Shown here: in pieces, positions 13,915 to 23,533 of the stretch
How positions within the stretch are numbered: position 1 is the stretch's first letter
How the letters are laid out: the number at the start of each line of letters is the position of its first letter
NCBI RefSeq assembly: GCF_935825525.1
Contig: NZ_CAKXZT010000126.1
Span: 94,508-158,507, forward strand
Length of the DNA: 64,000 nucleotides
Direction of reading: 5' to 3'
Origin: Mesorhizobium escarrei
GTDB lineage: Bacteria > Pseudomonadota > Alphaproteobacteria > Rhizobiales > Rhizobiaceae
The notes under the pieces: model-generated
Told to the model about the DNA's origin: nothing
The model's input: the letters and a program-made list of their open reading frames with translations, nothing else
The model's database searches: none
Position numbers and translations under genes: made by a program

Positions 13915-15410
13915 AGGCGGCTCCGCGCCTGACCCTGTCAGGCATTTCGAAAAGTTTTCCCGGCGTGCGCGCGCTGCACGACGTCAGCCTGTCGCTCTAC
14001 CCCGGCCAGGTAACCGCGCTGATCGGCGAGAACGGCGCCGGCAAGTCGACGCTGGTCAAGATCATGACCGGCATCTACCAGCCCGACGCTGGCACCATCA
14101 GCATCGACGGCCAGGCCGTCACACTGCCCAGCGCGCATGCCGCCTTCGGGCACGGCATCACCGCCATCCACCAGGAAACCGTGCTGTTCGATGACCTGAC
14201 GGTGGCCGAAAACATCTTGCTCGGCCATGCGCCGCGATCGCGCTTCGGCACCATCGACTGGCGCACCATGCGCAAGAATGCCCGTGAAGTATTGAACACC
14301 ATGGGTGCCGGCCACATCGACGCCGACGCGCGGCTGAAGGACCTTGGCATCGCCAACAAGCACCTCGTCGCAGTCGCCCGCGCCATGTCGATCGACGCCC
14401 AGATCGTCATCATGGACGAACCCACCGCAGCGCTGTCGCTGAAGGAGATCGAGGAGCTGTTTTTGCTGGTCGAGTTCCTGAAGAGCGAAGGCAAGGCGAT
14501 CCTGTTCATCAGCCACAAGTTCGACGAGATCTATCGCATCGCCGACCGCTATACGGTGTTCCGCGACGGCGAGATGGTCGGCGAAGGCCTGATCAGGGAT
14601 GCCGGCCAGAGCCAAATCGTGCGCATGATGGTCGGCCGCGCCGTCGATCACATCTTTCCGCAACGCAAGGCCGAGATCGGCGCGCCGGTGCTTGCCGTCT
14701 CCGGCCTGTCGCACCCGACCGAGTTCGACGACATCGGCTTCGAGCTGCACAGAGGCGAGATCCTCGGCTTCTACGGACTTGTCGGCGCCGGCCGCAGCGA
14801 GGTGATGCAGGCGATATCAGGCATCACCCGCACCAGCAGCGGAACCATCACGCTGGAAGGCAAGGCGATCGTGCCGAAATCGGCGGCGGATTCGATCGAT
14901 GCCGGCATCGTCTACGTGCCGGAAGAACGCGGCAAGCAAGGCGTGGTGATCGGCCTGCCGATCTTCCAGAATATCTCGCTGCCCTCGCTGAAGCGCACGT
15001 CCAAATCAGGTGTGTTGCGGCTGGCCGAAGAGTTCGCGCTGGCCCGTTCCTACACCGAACGGCTCGACCTGCGCGCCTCCTCGCTCAGCCAGGATGTCGG
15101 CACGCTGTCGGGCGGCAACCAGCAGAAGATCGTCATCGCCAAATGGCTGGCGACCACGCCCAAGGTGATCATCCTCGACGAGCCGACCAAAGGCATCGAC
15201 ATCGGCTCCAAGGCCGCCGTGCACGGCTTCATGGCCGAGCTGGTCGCGCAAGGCCTGTCGGTGATCATGGTGTCGTCCGAACTGCCCGAGATCCTCGGCA
15301 TGTCCGACCGCGTCGTCGTCATGCGCGAGGGCCGCATCGCCTCGGTCTATGACAATAAGAGGCTCGACGCCGAAACGCTGGTCAAGACGGCAGCGGGGAT
15401 CGCAGCATGA
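13854..15410 (+). CDS. rhaT: Rhamnose ABC transporter ATP-binding protein
   Basis: A sugar-type ATPase with two ABC domains. The first has GENGAGKST near residue 60 and VIMDEPTAALS; the second has [17 protein letters not shown] and VIILDEPTKGIDIG, and it lacks a canonical Walker A as usual for this family. The conserved protein begins at about 13920 (LTLSGISKSFPGVRALHDVS), but the only ATG close upstream is 13854, within a dispersed repeat, so about the first 20 residues (MLVDPHPAHFVRDPPHKGEG) are repeat-encoded. An alternative non-ATG start cannot be excluded. It overlaps rhaP by 4 bp. Confidence 0.93.
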   Translation: MLVDPHPAHFVRDPPHKGEGKAAPRLTLSGISKSFPGVRALHDVSLSLYPGQVTALIGENGAGKSTLVKIMTGIYQPDAGTISIDGQAVTLPSAHAAFGHGITAIHQETVLFDDLTVAENILLGHAPRSRFGTIDWRTMRKNAREVLNTMGAGHIDADARLKDLGIANKHLVAVARAMSIDAQIVIMDEPTAALSLKEIEELFLLVEFLKSEGKAILFISHKFDEIYRIADRYTVFRDGEMVGEGLIRDAGQSQIVRMMVGRAVDHIFPQRKAEIGAPVLAVSGLSHPTEFDDIGFELHRGEILGFYGLVGAGRSEVMQAISGITRTSSGTITLEGKAIVPKSAADSIDAGIVYVPEERGKQGVVIGLPIFQNISLPSLKRTSKSGVLRLAEEFALARSYTERLDLRASSLSQDVGTLSGGNQQKIVIAKWLATTPKVIILDEPTKGIDIGSKAAVHGFMAELVAQGLSVIMVSSELPEILGMSDRVVVMREGRIASVYDNKRLDAETLVKTAAGIAA

Positions 15411-16384
15411 AGGTTTTTCCTAGATACCGCGAAGTCTGGCTGCTCGCCGCCATCGTCGTGCTGATCGGGCTGATCTCGATGCGCTTTCCGGGCTTTGCTG
15501 CCTTCGGCAATCTGCGCCAGCTGTTCAACGACACCTCGATCCTGATGATCCTGGCGCTGGGGCAAATGGTGGTGATCCTGACCCGCTCGATCGACCTATC
15601 GATGGCGTCCAACCTGTGCTTCACCGGCATGGTGGTGGCGATGCTCAACGCCGCGCATCCGGCAATCCCGATCCCGCTGCTGATCGTCATCGCACTTCTG
15701 GTCGGCCTGGTGCTTGGCGCCATCAACGGTTTTTTGGTATGGCGGCTGAACATTCCCTCGATCGTGGTGACGCTCGGCACGCTCACCATCTATCGCGGCG
15801 CCACCTTCGTCATTTCAGGCGGTGCCTGGGTCAATGCCGATCAGATGAGCCCTGATTTCATCGGCCTGCAGCGCGCGGCCTTTCTCGGCATTCCGGTCCT
15901 GTCGTGGATCGCCATACTGGTCATCGCCTTGTTCTTCCTGTTGATGACGCGCACCGCGCTCGGCCGCTCGATCTATGCCATCGGCGTCAATCCGACCGCA
16001 TCGGTCTACGCCGGCATCGATGTCGGCCGTACCAAGTTCATCGTCTTCTGCATCTCGGGGATGGCCGCCGGTCTGTGCGGCTATCTCTGGATCTCGCGCT
16101 ATGTCATCGCCTCGGTCGAGGTCGCCAACGGCTACGAGCTCAACATCATCGCCGCCTGCGTCATCGGCGGCATCTCGATCGCCGGCGGCATCGGCTCGGT
16201 CGGCGGCGCGGTGCTCGGCGCGCTGTTCCTCGGCATCATCTCCAATGCGCTGCCGGTGATCAACATCTCGCCGTTCTGGCAGATGGCGATTTCGGGCAGC
16301 GCCATCATCCTGGCCGTGGTGCTCAACGCGCGCGGCGAACGCCGGCAAGGCCGCATCATTCTCAAGAAGGCGGAAGCGGCATGA
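15407..16384 (+). CDS. rhaP: Rhamnose ABC transporter permease
   Basis: A 325-residue inner-membrane permease of the ribose-type (BPD_transp_2) family with eight to ten hydrophobic segments. Family landmarks are LGQMVVILTRSIDLSMASNL, VLGAINGFLVWRLNIPSIVV and ELNIIAACVIGGISIAGGIG. The ATG at 15407 overlaps the rhaT stop as ATGA, and its own stop overlaps the rhaQ start in the same way. RhaP and RhaQ probably form the heterodimeric channel of the RhaSTPQ importer. Confidence 0.94.
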   Translation: MKVFPRYREVWLLAAIVVLIGLISMRFPGFAAFGNLRQLFNDTSILMILALGQMVVILTRSIDLSMASNLCFTGMVVAMLNAAHPAIPIPLLIVIALLVGLVLGAINGFLVWRLNIPSIVVTLGTLTIYRGATFVISGGAWVNADQMSPDFIGLQRAAFLGIPVLSWIAILVIALFFLLMTRTALGRSIYAIGVNPTASVYAGIDVGRTKFIVFCISGMAAGLCGYLWISRYVIASVEVANGYELNIIAACVIGGISIAGGIGSVGGAVLGALFLGIISNALPVINISPFWQMAISGSAIILAVVLNARGERRQGRIILKKAEAA

Positions 16385-17382
16385 CCGACACCCCTGCCCC
16401 ACGCTACATTCCCGACCGGCTCGACAAGCCGCTCAACGCGGCGATCTTCTCATGGGAGGCGCTGCTGGTCGCGGTGGCGGTCGCCATCTTTGCCGTCAAC
16501 AGCTTCGCCTCGCCCTATTTCCTCGACGTGTGGTCGCTGTCGGACCTGACCTTCAACTTCACAGAAAAGGCGCTGATCGCGCTCGCCATGGCGCTGCTGA
16601 TCATTTCCGGCGAGATCGACCTGTCGGTCGCCGCCATCATTGCGCTGGCCTCGACGATGATGGGCATGGCGATGCAGGCCGGCGCCGGCACACCGGTGCT
16701 GGTGGCGATCGGCATCCTGGTCGGGCTCGGCTGCGGCGCCTTCAACGGGCTGCTCGTCACCAGGCTGGGACTCCCGTCGATCGTCGTCACCATCGGCACG
16801 ATGAGCCTGTTTCGCGGCATCGCCTTCATCGTCCTCGGCGACCAGGCCTACAAGGGCTATCCCTCTAGCTTCGCCTTCTTCGGCCAAGGCTATGTCTGGT
16901 GGGTGGTGTCGTTTGAGCTGACGCTGTTCCTCGTCGCGGCGGTCATCTACTGGTTCCTTCTGCACCGGACGAGCTTCGGCCGCCGCGTCTTCGCCATCGG
17001 CAACAACCCGGTCGCGGCGCAGTTTTCAGGCGTGCGCGTCGGCCGCATCAAGTTCATCCTGTTCTGCCTGACCGGGCTGATGGCGGGCATCGCCTCGGTG
17101 CTGATCACCTCGCGGCTCGGCTCGACCCGGCCATCGATCGCGCAAGGCTACGAATTGGAAGTCATCACCATGGTGGTGCTCGGCGGCGTCAGCATCCTGG
17201 GCGGCGCCGGCAGCATCGTGGGCGTGGTGCTCGCCGCCTTCATCATGGGGCTGGTGACTTTCGGCTTGGGGCTGCTCAACGTGCCTGGCATCGTCATGTC
17301 GATCTTCATCGGCCTGCTGCTGATCATCGTCATCGCGCTGCCCATCGTCTGGCGGCGGGTGCGGCGGGAGCGGTTGACCTGA
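16381..17382 (+). CDS. rhaQ: Rhamnose ABC transporter permease
   Basis: A 333-residue permease of the same family as RhaP, with [40 protein letters not shown] and [20 protein letters not shown]. The start ATG at 16381 lies in the ATGA overlap with rhaP; longer upstream readings in this frame are out of register with conserved sequence. Its stop overlaps the rhaU start as TGATG. Confidence 0.94.
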   Translation: MTDTPAPRYIPDRLDKPLNAAIFSWEALLVAVAVAIFAVNSFASPYFLDVWSLSDLTFNFTEKALIALAMALLIISGEIDLSVAAIIALASTMMGMAMQAGAGTPVLVAIGILVGLGCGAFNGLLVTRLGLPSIVVTIGTMSLFRGIAFIVLGDQAYKGYPSSFAFFGQGYVWWVVSFELTLFLVAAVIYWFLLHRTSFGRRVFAIGNNPVAAQFSGVRVGRIKFILFCLTGLMAGIASVLITSRLGSTRPSIAQGYELEVITMVVLGGVSILGGAGSIVGVVLAAFIMGLVTFGLGLLNVPGIVMSIFIGLLLIIVIALPIVWRRVRRERLT

Positions 17383-17699
17383 TGGCCGAAAAATACGCGT
17401 TCAAGATGAAACTAAATCCGGGGATGAAGGCCGAATACAAGAGGCGCCATGACGAGATCTGGCCGTCGCTGGTGGCGCTGCTCAAACAGGCCGGCGTTTC
17501 CGACTATTCGATCCATCTCGACGAAGAGACAAACATACTGTTCGGCGTGCTGTGGCGGCTCGACGACCATGGCATGGACGAATTGCCGAAGCACAAGCTG
17601 ATGCAGCGCTGGTGGGCCGAGATGGCCGACATCATGGAGACCGGGCCTGATAACGAGCCGGTGGCGGTGCCGCTGGAGACCATGTTCCATATGAAATGA
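17382..17699 (+). CDS. rhaU: L-rhamnose mutarotase
   Basis: A 105-residue dimeric alpha-beta barrel protein interconverting alpha- and beta-rhamnopyranose. Family landmarks: [39 protein letters not shown], and [20 protein letters not shown] with the paired tryptophans. The Tyr/His active-site set (Y19-type in [11 protein letters not shown]) is present. It is coupled on both sides: TGATG with rhaQ and ATGA with rhaK. In R. leguminosarum the equivalent gene is needed for rhamnose growth. Confidence 0.95.
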   Translation: MAEKYAFKMKLNPGMKAEYKRRHDEIWPSLVALLKQAGVSDYSIHLDEETNILFGVLWRLDDHGMDELPKHKLMQRWWAEMADIMETGPDNEPVAVPLETMFHMK

Positions 17700-19066
17700 C
17701 CCGCCACGTCGCCGTCATCGATATCGGCAAGACCAACGCCAAGCTGGCGCTGGTCGATCTCGCCGATATGCGCGAAGTTGCGCTGCGCCGCATGGCGAAC
17801 GCGCCCGTCGCCGACGGTCCCTACCCGCACCACGATATCGAGCTTCTGTGGTCGTTCATCCTCGACAGCCTCGCCGGGATCAATCGCGAACAGCGCATCG
17901 ACGCGATATCGATCACCACGCATGGTGCGACGGGCGTGCTGGTGGACGCTGCCGGTGAGCTGGCGCTGCCGGTGCTCGACTATGAATTCACCGGGCCCGA
18001 CGCCCTTGCCCAGTACTATGACGCGATCCGTCCGGCCTTCGCCGAGACGGGCACGCCGCGCCTGCCGGTCGGCCTCAATCTCGGCGCGCAGTTCTTCTGG
18101 CAACAGAAGCGCCTCCCGGCGGAGTTCGGCAAGGCCGCCGCGATCCTGATGTATCCGCAATACTGGGCGTTGCGCCTGACCGGTGTCGCTGCCAACGAAG
18201 TGACCTCGCTCGGCTGCCACACCGACCTGTGGAACCCGTGGAGAGCGGATTTTTCGTCGCTGGTCGACAAAATGGAATGGCGCCGGCTGATGGCGCCGGT
18301 GCGGCCGGCCAAGGATCGCCTTGGCCCGATCCTGCCCGCGCTTGCGACACGGACCGGGCTCGACCCGCAGACGCCGGTGTTGTGCGGCCTGCATGATTCC
18401 AACGCCTCGCTGCTGCCGCATCTTCTGTCCGACAGACCGCCTTTCTCCGTGGTCTCGACCGGCACCTGGGTGGTGTCGATGGCGGTCGGCGGCAACAAGA
18501 TCGCACTCGACCCGGCGCGCGACACGCTGGTCAACGTCAATGCGCTCGGCGATCCCGTGCTTTCGGCGCGGTTCATGGGCGGCCGCGAGTTTTCGCTGCT
18601 GACGGAAGGCCAATCGGAAGACTGGACAGAAGAGGGTGTCGCCGCAGTGCTCGCGCGGAAGACGTCCCTACTGCCTTCGACCCAACAGGGCTCGGGGCCG
18701 TTCCCGCATCACAGAGCCGCATGGCTCAACGCGGACGGCATCAATAACGGCCAACGCTTTGCCGCCATCTCTTTCTATCTGGCGCTGATGACCGCGGCCT
18801 GCCTCGATCTGATCGGCGCCGACGGCCCGACCATCGTCGAGGGCCCGTTCGCCCGCAACCGGCTTTTTGTCAGCATGCTGGCTGCGGCGACGGCGCGTGC
18901 GGTCATTGCGTCCGAGGCGGCGACCGGCACCAGCATCGGCGCTGCCTTGCTGGCGTCGGACCAAAGAATGGTCCAAGGCAAAGGCGAAAGGATCGAACCG
19001 CCGGCCGACCCAGCCTGGGCGGATTATGCACGTTCATGGCGCGCGGCGGTCGACGCGCAGGGCTGA
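17696..19066 (+). CDS. rhaK: Rhamnose/rhamnulose kinase, FGGY family
   Basis: A 456-residue FGGY-type sugar kinase. The N-terminal phosphate loop is [15 protein letters not shown], followed by [15 protein letters not shown], the middle [14 protein letters not shown] with a catalytic Asp, and [13 protein letters not shown] in the second actin-like domain. In rhizobia this kinase is also required for function of the RhaSTPQ transporter, a known link between kinase and importer. It ends the rightward operon. The TGA stop (19064-19066) is immediately followed by the opposite-strand stop of the racemase fusion in a shared TGATCA. Confidence 0.94.
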   Translation: MTRHVAVIDIGKTNAKLALVDLADMREVALRRMANAPVADGPYPHHDIELLWSFILDSLAGINREQRIDAISITTHGATGVLVDAAGELALPVLDYEFTGPDALAQYYDAIRPAFAETGTPRLPVGLNLGAQFFWQQKRLPAEFGKAAAILMYPQYWALRLTGVAANEVTSLGCHTDLWNPWRADFSSLVDKMEWRRLMAPVRPAKDRLGPILPALATRTGLDPQTPVLCGLHDSNASLLPHLLSDRPPFSVVSTGTWVVSMAVGGNKIALDPARDTLVNVNALGDPVLSARFMGGREFSLLTEGQSEDWTEEGVAAVLARKTSLLPSTQQGSGPFPHHRAAWLNADGINNGQRFAAISFYLALMTAACLDLIGADGPTIVEGPFARNRLFVSMLAAATARAVIASEAATGTSIGAALLASDQRMVQGKGERIEPPADPAWADYARSWRAAVDAQG

Positions 19067-20893
19067 TCACAAAATCCGCTTGCCGAAAGCCGACATGACG
19101 AAGTTGACGGTGTCTATCGCAACCCGCGGTTCCAAACCTGATGTCAGGCCGGAAACATCCATCGACAACAGACCGCCGGACAGCGCGATCGCCTCCATCG
19201 CCTGATGCGTTTCGCGCACCGTGATGCCGCCGGAGCCAGCCGCCCAGCCGGCGAATTCGGTCACCTCAGGCGAATAGCTGACATGGAACCCCTGCGTGCC
19301 GGAGGTGGCGATGCGGATCGCCTCGTGCATCAGGTCGCGCATGCCCATAGCGTCGATGTCGGTCATGGTGAAGGCGGAGACGCGCGAATCCTTCAGCACC
19401 CGGGCCTCGGCCGGATCGGCATGGCGCAGCCCGACGATGACGACGTTTTCCGGCGACAGCTGCGGCTGCAGCGCGCCGGGCTTGTGATCGAGACCGAGCG
19501 CCCGCGCCAGCACCGAGCGTTCCGGCAGATCGATGCCGTCCTCGTCTTCGGGCATCAGTGCGGCGATGGAATCGATCCAGATCAGGCCGAAGGAGTGTGT
19601 CGCCCGCGCGGTCGTCGACAGCGCCTTGTGGGCGACGCGCCGGTCACTGCCGGCGGTGAGCCGGACCAGGCCGGATGGCGGCCGCTCGATATCGGCCAGT
19701 TCGACGACATCGAAATTCATCGCCTCCAGCCGGGCGCCGGTCGCTTCCCTGGCGAGGATGCCGGCGGCCGCCGGTTCGGCTGATATCGACACCATCTTGC
19801 GGCCGGAGAAATCCTCGACATCGTGCATTGGGGCCTTTTCGACATATTCCGAGGTCATCGCCAGCAGCATGGCGCCATAGCTCATGCGGAAAGCGACACG
19901 GTCGCCGACGGCGGGTGGCGGCTCGGCATCGGTCACGTCGAGAAGCAGATGGTCGCTGGAGGCGCCGAGCACCCGCACGCCCTTGGCAATCGGCGTCAAA
20001 CCTTCGATCAACACGTCCTCGCGGCCGATATTGGCGATGGCGCGCAACCTGTCGCCCTCATCGGCAAACACCGGCTGGTTGCCGAAAGCGTCGTAGCCGG
20101 ATTGGCCGATCGGCCGCGACGGCTTCAGCTTGACTTCGATGATGTCGCTGGTCACGCGGCAGGCATCGGGTTCCAGTTCGGCCCACGGCGTCTCGCGGAA
20201 GGTTTCGACGCCACCCTGCAGGATTGCTTCGCCGACCCGCAGATTGTTGATGCCGGCGGGCAGCCTGCCTTCGAGCAACAGTGTCAGCGACGATGACGCC
20301 CCACCAGAGATCCAGTCGAGCCTTGCGCCGGACAGACGCTCGGTCTTGTAGGCATGAGCGACAAGTTGCCCGAGATTTTCCTCCGTCGGCATGATGGCGC
20401 CGAAGCAGCCGAGATTGGTACCGATGCCGGCGATGCGCACGCCCCTGAGTGCCAGAATCTGCTCGACCGTCGGGATGAGGTCGTTCGGCCAGATGCCTTC
20501 CCTGAGATCGCCAAGGTCGATCATCAGCATGATGTGGTGGACCCGCCCCATGCGCTCGGCGATGCGCGATATCTCGCGGATGGTGGCGAGCTCGGATTGC
20601 AGGCTGATGTCGACGGTGCGCACCACTTCTTCGACGCGCGCCATCGGTGGACTGCGCAGCAGCATGATCGGCGCATTGATGCCGCTGTCACGCAGCCGGC
20701 GGATGTTTTCGAAACGCGATTCGGCAATGCCGGCGACGCCGCCGCGCAGCATGGCTCGCGCTACTTGCGGCATGCCGCAAGTGCCCTTGGTGACGCCGAA
20801 GACCCTGATACCGGACATGGCGCAGCGGTCGACGATCGTGCGTGCATTGCGCTCGATGCGGCCAAGGTCGATGGCGACTTGCGGTCCCGACAT
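19067..20893 (-). CDS. Ornithine/alanine-racemase-like PLP enzyme fused to a degenerate arginase domain
   Basis: 608 residues in two parts. Residues 1-365 are a fold-III PLP racemase of the Clostridium ornithine-racemase type: PLP lysine K36 in VFGVTKGTCGMPQVARAML, GVAGIAESRFENIRRLRDSG, MLMIDLGDLREGIWPNDLIP, GIGTNLGCFGAI and ISGGASSSL for phosphate binding. Residues about 375-608 align with the arginase/agmatinase fold, for example LSPENVVIVGLRHADPAEAR, GGITVRETHQAMEAI and the VNFVMSAFGKRIL end. The manganese ligands are mostly gone: GGDHS is GSDRR (415-419), DAHxD is DSIAA (441-445), DxD is SPE (541-543). So racemase activity is likely, arginase activity is not. It follows a D-amino-acid dehydrogenase gene by 3 bp. 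The substrate (ornithine, arginine or other) is not settled. Confidence 0.85.
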   Translation of the reverse strand: MSGPQVAIDLGRIERNARTIVDRCAMSGIRVFGVTKGTCGMPQVARAMLRGGVAGIAESRFENIRRLRDSGINAPIMLLRSPPMARVEEVVRTVDISLQSELATIREISRIAERMGRVHHIMLMIDLGDLREGIWPNDLIPTVEQILALRGVRIAGIGTNLGCFGAIMPTEENLGQLVAHAYKTERLSGARLDWISGGASSSLTLLLEGRLPAGINNLRVGEAILQGGVETFRETPWAELEPDACRVTSDIIEVKLKPSRPIGQSGYDAFGNQPVFADEGDRLRAIANIGREDVLIEGLTPIAKGVRVLGASSDHLLLDVTDAEPPPAVGDRVAFRMSYGAMLLAMTSEYVEKAPMHDVEDFSGRKMVSISAEPAAAGILAREATGARLEAMNFDVVELADIERPPSGLVRLTAGSDRRVAHKALSTTARATHSFGLIWIDSIAALMPEDEDGIDLPERSVLARALGLDHKPGALQPQLSPENVVIVGLRHADPAEARVLKDSRVSAFTMTDIDAMGMRDLMHEAIRIATSGTQGFHVSYSPEVTEFAGWAAGSGGITVRETHQAMEAIALSGGLLSMDVSGLTSGLEPRVAIDTVNFVMSAFGKRIL

Positions 20894-20896
20894 TGC

Positions 20897-22147
20897 TTAG
20901 TTCCTGTAGACCAGTCCTTGCGGGTCGATCTCCGGCTTGCGGCCGGCGACCAAATCGGCAAGGAATTTTCCCGAGCCGCAAGCCATGGTCCAGCCGACAT
21001 GGCCGTGGCCGGTGTCGAGGTAGAGGTTCTTGTACCGAGCCTGCCCGATCACAGGCACCGAGTTCGGCATCATCGGCCGCAGACCGGCCCAAAGCTCGGC
21101 CTTGTTCTCGTCGAAGGCGCCGGGAAAAAGCTCCTTGCCGGTCCTGAACATGGCGGCGAAATCGCTTGGCTTGTGAGTCCGATCGAAGCCGGTGAACTCG
21201 GCGGTCGAAGCAAGCCGCAGCCGATTGCCGAGCCGCGAATAAGCGATAAGCTGATCCTCATCGGCGCCGCCCATGGTCGGCCCCTTGCTCTCGTCCTCCA
21301 GCGGCACCGTCGCGGTGTAGCCCTTGACCGGATAAACCGGCAGGTCGATACCATAGCGGCGACCGAGCAGGCCGCTCTCCGGTCCCATCGAGATGACCAG
21401 GGCGTCGCCTGTTATCGGGCCGGCCAAGGTCATCACCGCCCGCACCCGATCGCCTTCGATGTCGAGGCCTTCGACCGTCGTGCCGTAGAGAAACTGGACG
21501 CCGAGTTTCTCGGCGGCATAGGCAGCGATGTTTCGGGTGAACTGGCTGGAGTCGCCGGTCTGGTCGATCGGCGAATAGACGCCGCCGGCTATTCTGTCCC
21601 TGGCGCCGGCAAGGCCGGGCTCGAGCTCGACCAGCCGCTCGCGGCCGACGATCTCGATTGGCAGACCGTGCTCGGCGAGATAGCGGTAATTGTCGGTGCC
21701 GGCATCAAAACTCTGCTGCGAGCGGAAGAAATAGAGAATGCCCTTCTTGCGCTCGTCATAGTGAATGCCGATGTCGGCCGAGATGGCGTTGATGCAGTCG
21801 CGCGAATAAAGCGCCAGGCGCAGCTTGATGTCGGTGTTGGCGCGCAGTCTCGCATGCGTGCATTGGCGCAGGAAGCGCAGGCTCCAGGCGAAGAAATAGG
21901 GATCGAAGCGCAGCCGCACCTTGATGCCGAGATCGTGGTTGTAGAGCGCGCGCAAAAAAATCTTCAGCGCAGCGGGCGAGGCCCAGGCGGTGGCGTCGCC
22001 GGGCGACACCAGGCCGGCATTCGATTGGCTGGTGCCTCGCGCCGCCATCGGATGGCGCTCGATGACGGTCACCTCGTGGCCGTCGCTCGCCAGATAGTAG
22101 GCGGCCGCCGTGCCGACGACGCCAGCGCCAAGGACCAATATCTTCAT
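20897..22147 (-). CDS. dadA: D-amino-acid dehydrogenase (FAD-dependent)
   Basis: A 416-residue DAO-family flavoprotein that oxidises D-amino acids and passes electrons to the respiratory chain. It starts MKILVLGAGVVGTAAAYYLA, the FAD-binding GxGxxG, followed by the acidic strand end VTVIERHPMAARGTSQSNAG and GLVSPGDATAWASP typical of DadA. The C-terminal FAD motif LYLDTGHGHVGWTMACGSGK is intact. Length is normal. It is the first gene of a two-gene operon with the racemase-arginase fusion. Together they suggest L-to-D conversion followed by oxidation to a 2-oxo acid. Confidence 0.9.
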   Translation of the reverse strand: MKILVLGAGVVGTAAAYYLASDGHEVTVIERHPMAARGTSQSNAGLVSPGDATAWASPAALKIFLRALYNHDLGIKVRLRFDPYFFAWSLRFLRQCTHARLRANTDIKLRLALYSRDCINAISADIGIHYDERKKGILYFFRSQQSFDAGTDNYRYLAEHGLPIEIVGRERLVELEPGLAGARDRIAGGVYSPIDQTGDSSQFTRNIAAYAAEKLGVQFLYGTTVEGLDIEGDRVRAVMTLAGPITGDALVISMGPESGLLGRRYGIDLPVYPVKGYTATVPLEDESKGPTMGGADEDQLIAYSRLGNRLRLASTAEFTGFDRTHKPSDFAAMFRTGKELFPGAFDENKAELWAGLRPMMPNSVPVIGQARYKNLYLDTGHGHVGWTMACGSGKFLADLVAGRKPEIDPQGLVYRN

Positions 22148-22258
22148 GCCGCCCCCAAAGGATCAAATACGGCCGAAACGCCTCCACGTTTCAGCCGCAG
22201 CTCCTTCAATAGCGCTTCTACGCTCGATCTACGAGCCCACGGAGGAAAAACCGGGACT

Positions 22259-23254
22259 TCAGCTCCGCGCCGAATTCTTGCCGGTCAGGATACGCTCCCA
22301 GGCGAGCGCGTCGGCGACGATCTGGTCGAGGTCGTCGCGCTGTGGGGTCCAACCGAGTTCGCTGCGCGCCAGCTCCGAGTTGGCAACCACCGCAGCGGCG
22401 TCGCCCGCACGGCGCTCGCCGATCCGCACGTCGAAATCATGGCCAAAGACGCGGCGCACGCTGTCGATCACCTCGAGCACCGAATAGCCGTGGCTGTAGC
22501 CGCAATTGGCGACGAGGCTTCGTCCCCCGGCGCGCAGCCGTTCCAGCGCCAGCCGATGCGCCGCCGCCAGATCGCTGACATGGATGTAGTCGCGCATGCA
22601 GGTGCCGTCGGGCGTCGGATAGTCGGTACCGAACACCTGCATGAAGGGACGCTTGCCGAGCGCCGTCTCGCAGGCAACCTTGATCAGATGCGTGGCGCCA
22701 GGCGTCGACTGGCCGGTGCGGCCCTTCGGATCGGCGCCGGCGACGTTGAAATAGCGCAACGCCGTATAACGCAAGCCATAGGCGATTGCGGCGTCACGCA
22801 GCATCCATTCGCTCATCAGCTTGGACAGGCCGTAGGGCGATTCCGGTGCAAGGCGCCCATCCTCGCGCACCGGCTCCAGCCCGGCGCCGCCATAGACGGC
22901 GGCGGTCGAGGAGAAGATGAAATTGGGCACGCCTTCGCGCACCGCGGTCTCGATCAGCGTGCGCGTCTTGCAGGTGTTGTTCTCGTAATAGCCGAGCGGG
23001 TCGGCGACCGATTCGGGAACCACGATGGAGCCGGCGAAATGGATGATCGCGTCGACATGATTGTCGCGGATGACCCCGCCGACCAGCTCCTTGTCGGCGA
23101 CATCGCCGACGACGAGCTTTGCCTCCGGCGCCACCGCCCACTCAAACCCAGTCGAAAGCCGGTCGAGGACGACAACGCTGTCGCCGGCGTCCAGCAGTTC
23201 CCAGACCATATGGCTGCCGATATACCCGGCGCCGCCTGTCACCAAAACCGTCAT
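22259..23254 (-). CDS. galE: UDP-glucose 4-epimerase
   Basis: A 331-residue extended short-chain dehydrogenase interconverting UDP-glucose and UDP-galactose, supplying galactose for exopolysaccharide and lipopolysaccharide. It carries VLVTGGAGYIGSHMVWEL for NAD binding, IIHFAGSIVVPESVADPLGY, the SSTAAVYG serine/threonine and the YGLSK tyrosine-lysine pair, and LRYFNVAGAD. I start it at the ATG at 23254 (preceded by GAGG); a GTG four codons upstream is possible. In rhizobia the equivalent gene is often called exoB. It is divergent from hemA. Confidence 0.93.
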   Translation of the reverse strand: MTVLVTGGAGYIGSHMVWELLDAGDSVVVLDRLSTGFEWAVAPEAKLVVGDVADKELVGGVIRDNHVDAIIHFAGSIVVPESVADPLGYYENNTCKTRTLIETAVREGVPNFIFSSTAAVYGGAGLEPVREDGRLAPESPYGLSKLMSEWMLRDAAIAYGLRYTALRYFNVAGADPKGRTGQSTPGATHLIKVACETALGKRPFMQVFGTDYPTPDGTCMRDYIHVSDLAAAHRLALERLRAGGRSLVANCGYSHGYSVLEVIDSVRRVFGHDFDVRIGERRAGDAAAVVANSELARSELGWTPQRDDLDQIVADALAWERILTGKNSARS

Positions 23255-23395
23255 CCGCGTCCTCACTGCTCAAGATTTATCGGAAACTGTCTCAACACCC
23301 GCCCTACTGGAAAGCCTGCCGCCAGGCCATTGGTCCATGCCCATCAGTGCCTGGTAACCAGTCTCGTCGGCGCATGGCATCGTCCTGAAACAAAA

Positions 23396-23409
23396 TTGAT
23401 CCACATCAA
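23396..23409. promoter_or_regulatory. FNR/FixK-type box upstream of hemA
   Basis: TTGATCCACATCAA matches the TTGAT-N4-ATCAA consensus of FNR/FixK/FnrN regulators exactly. It is 125 bp before the hemA start. hemA is oxygen-controlled through such sites in several rhizobia, because low-oxygen growth raises heme demand. Use of the site here is inferred. Confidence 0.75.
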
Positions 23410-23533
23410 GGGAATAGGCCACGATCCGTGGCCGTTAGGAACAGGCTTGGGGCGTGGCATTTTGACCAAAAAGGCCAAGTAGACGTCGAATAGGGCAATG
23501 ATTATGATCCCACGCAAAAATTGGGAAGCCGAA

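Noticed and set aside
15904..16380. Upstream extension of the rhaQ frame into rhaP
   Set aside because: Overlaps rhaP coding sequence; the ATGA junction at 16381 and the conserved N-terminus mark the true start.
20354..23482. 1042-codon open frame on the plus strand across the racemase fusion, dadA and galE
   Set aside because: It spans three well-supported opposite-strand genes and their gaps; composition (His/Asp/Arg/Gly-rich) is that of a codon-bias shadow.
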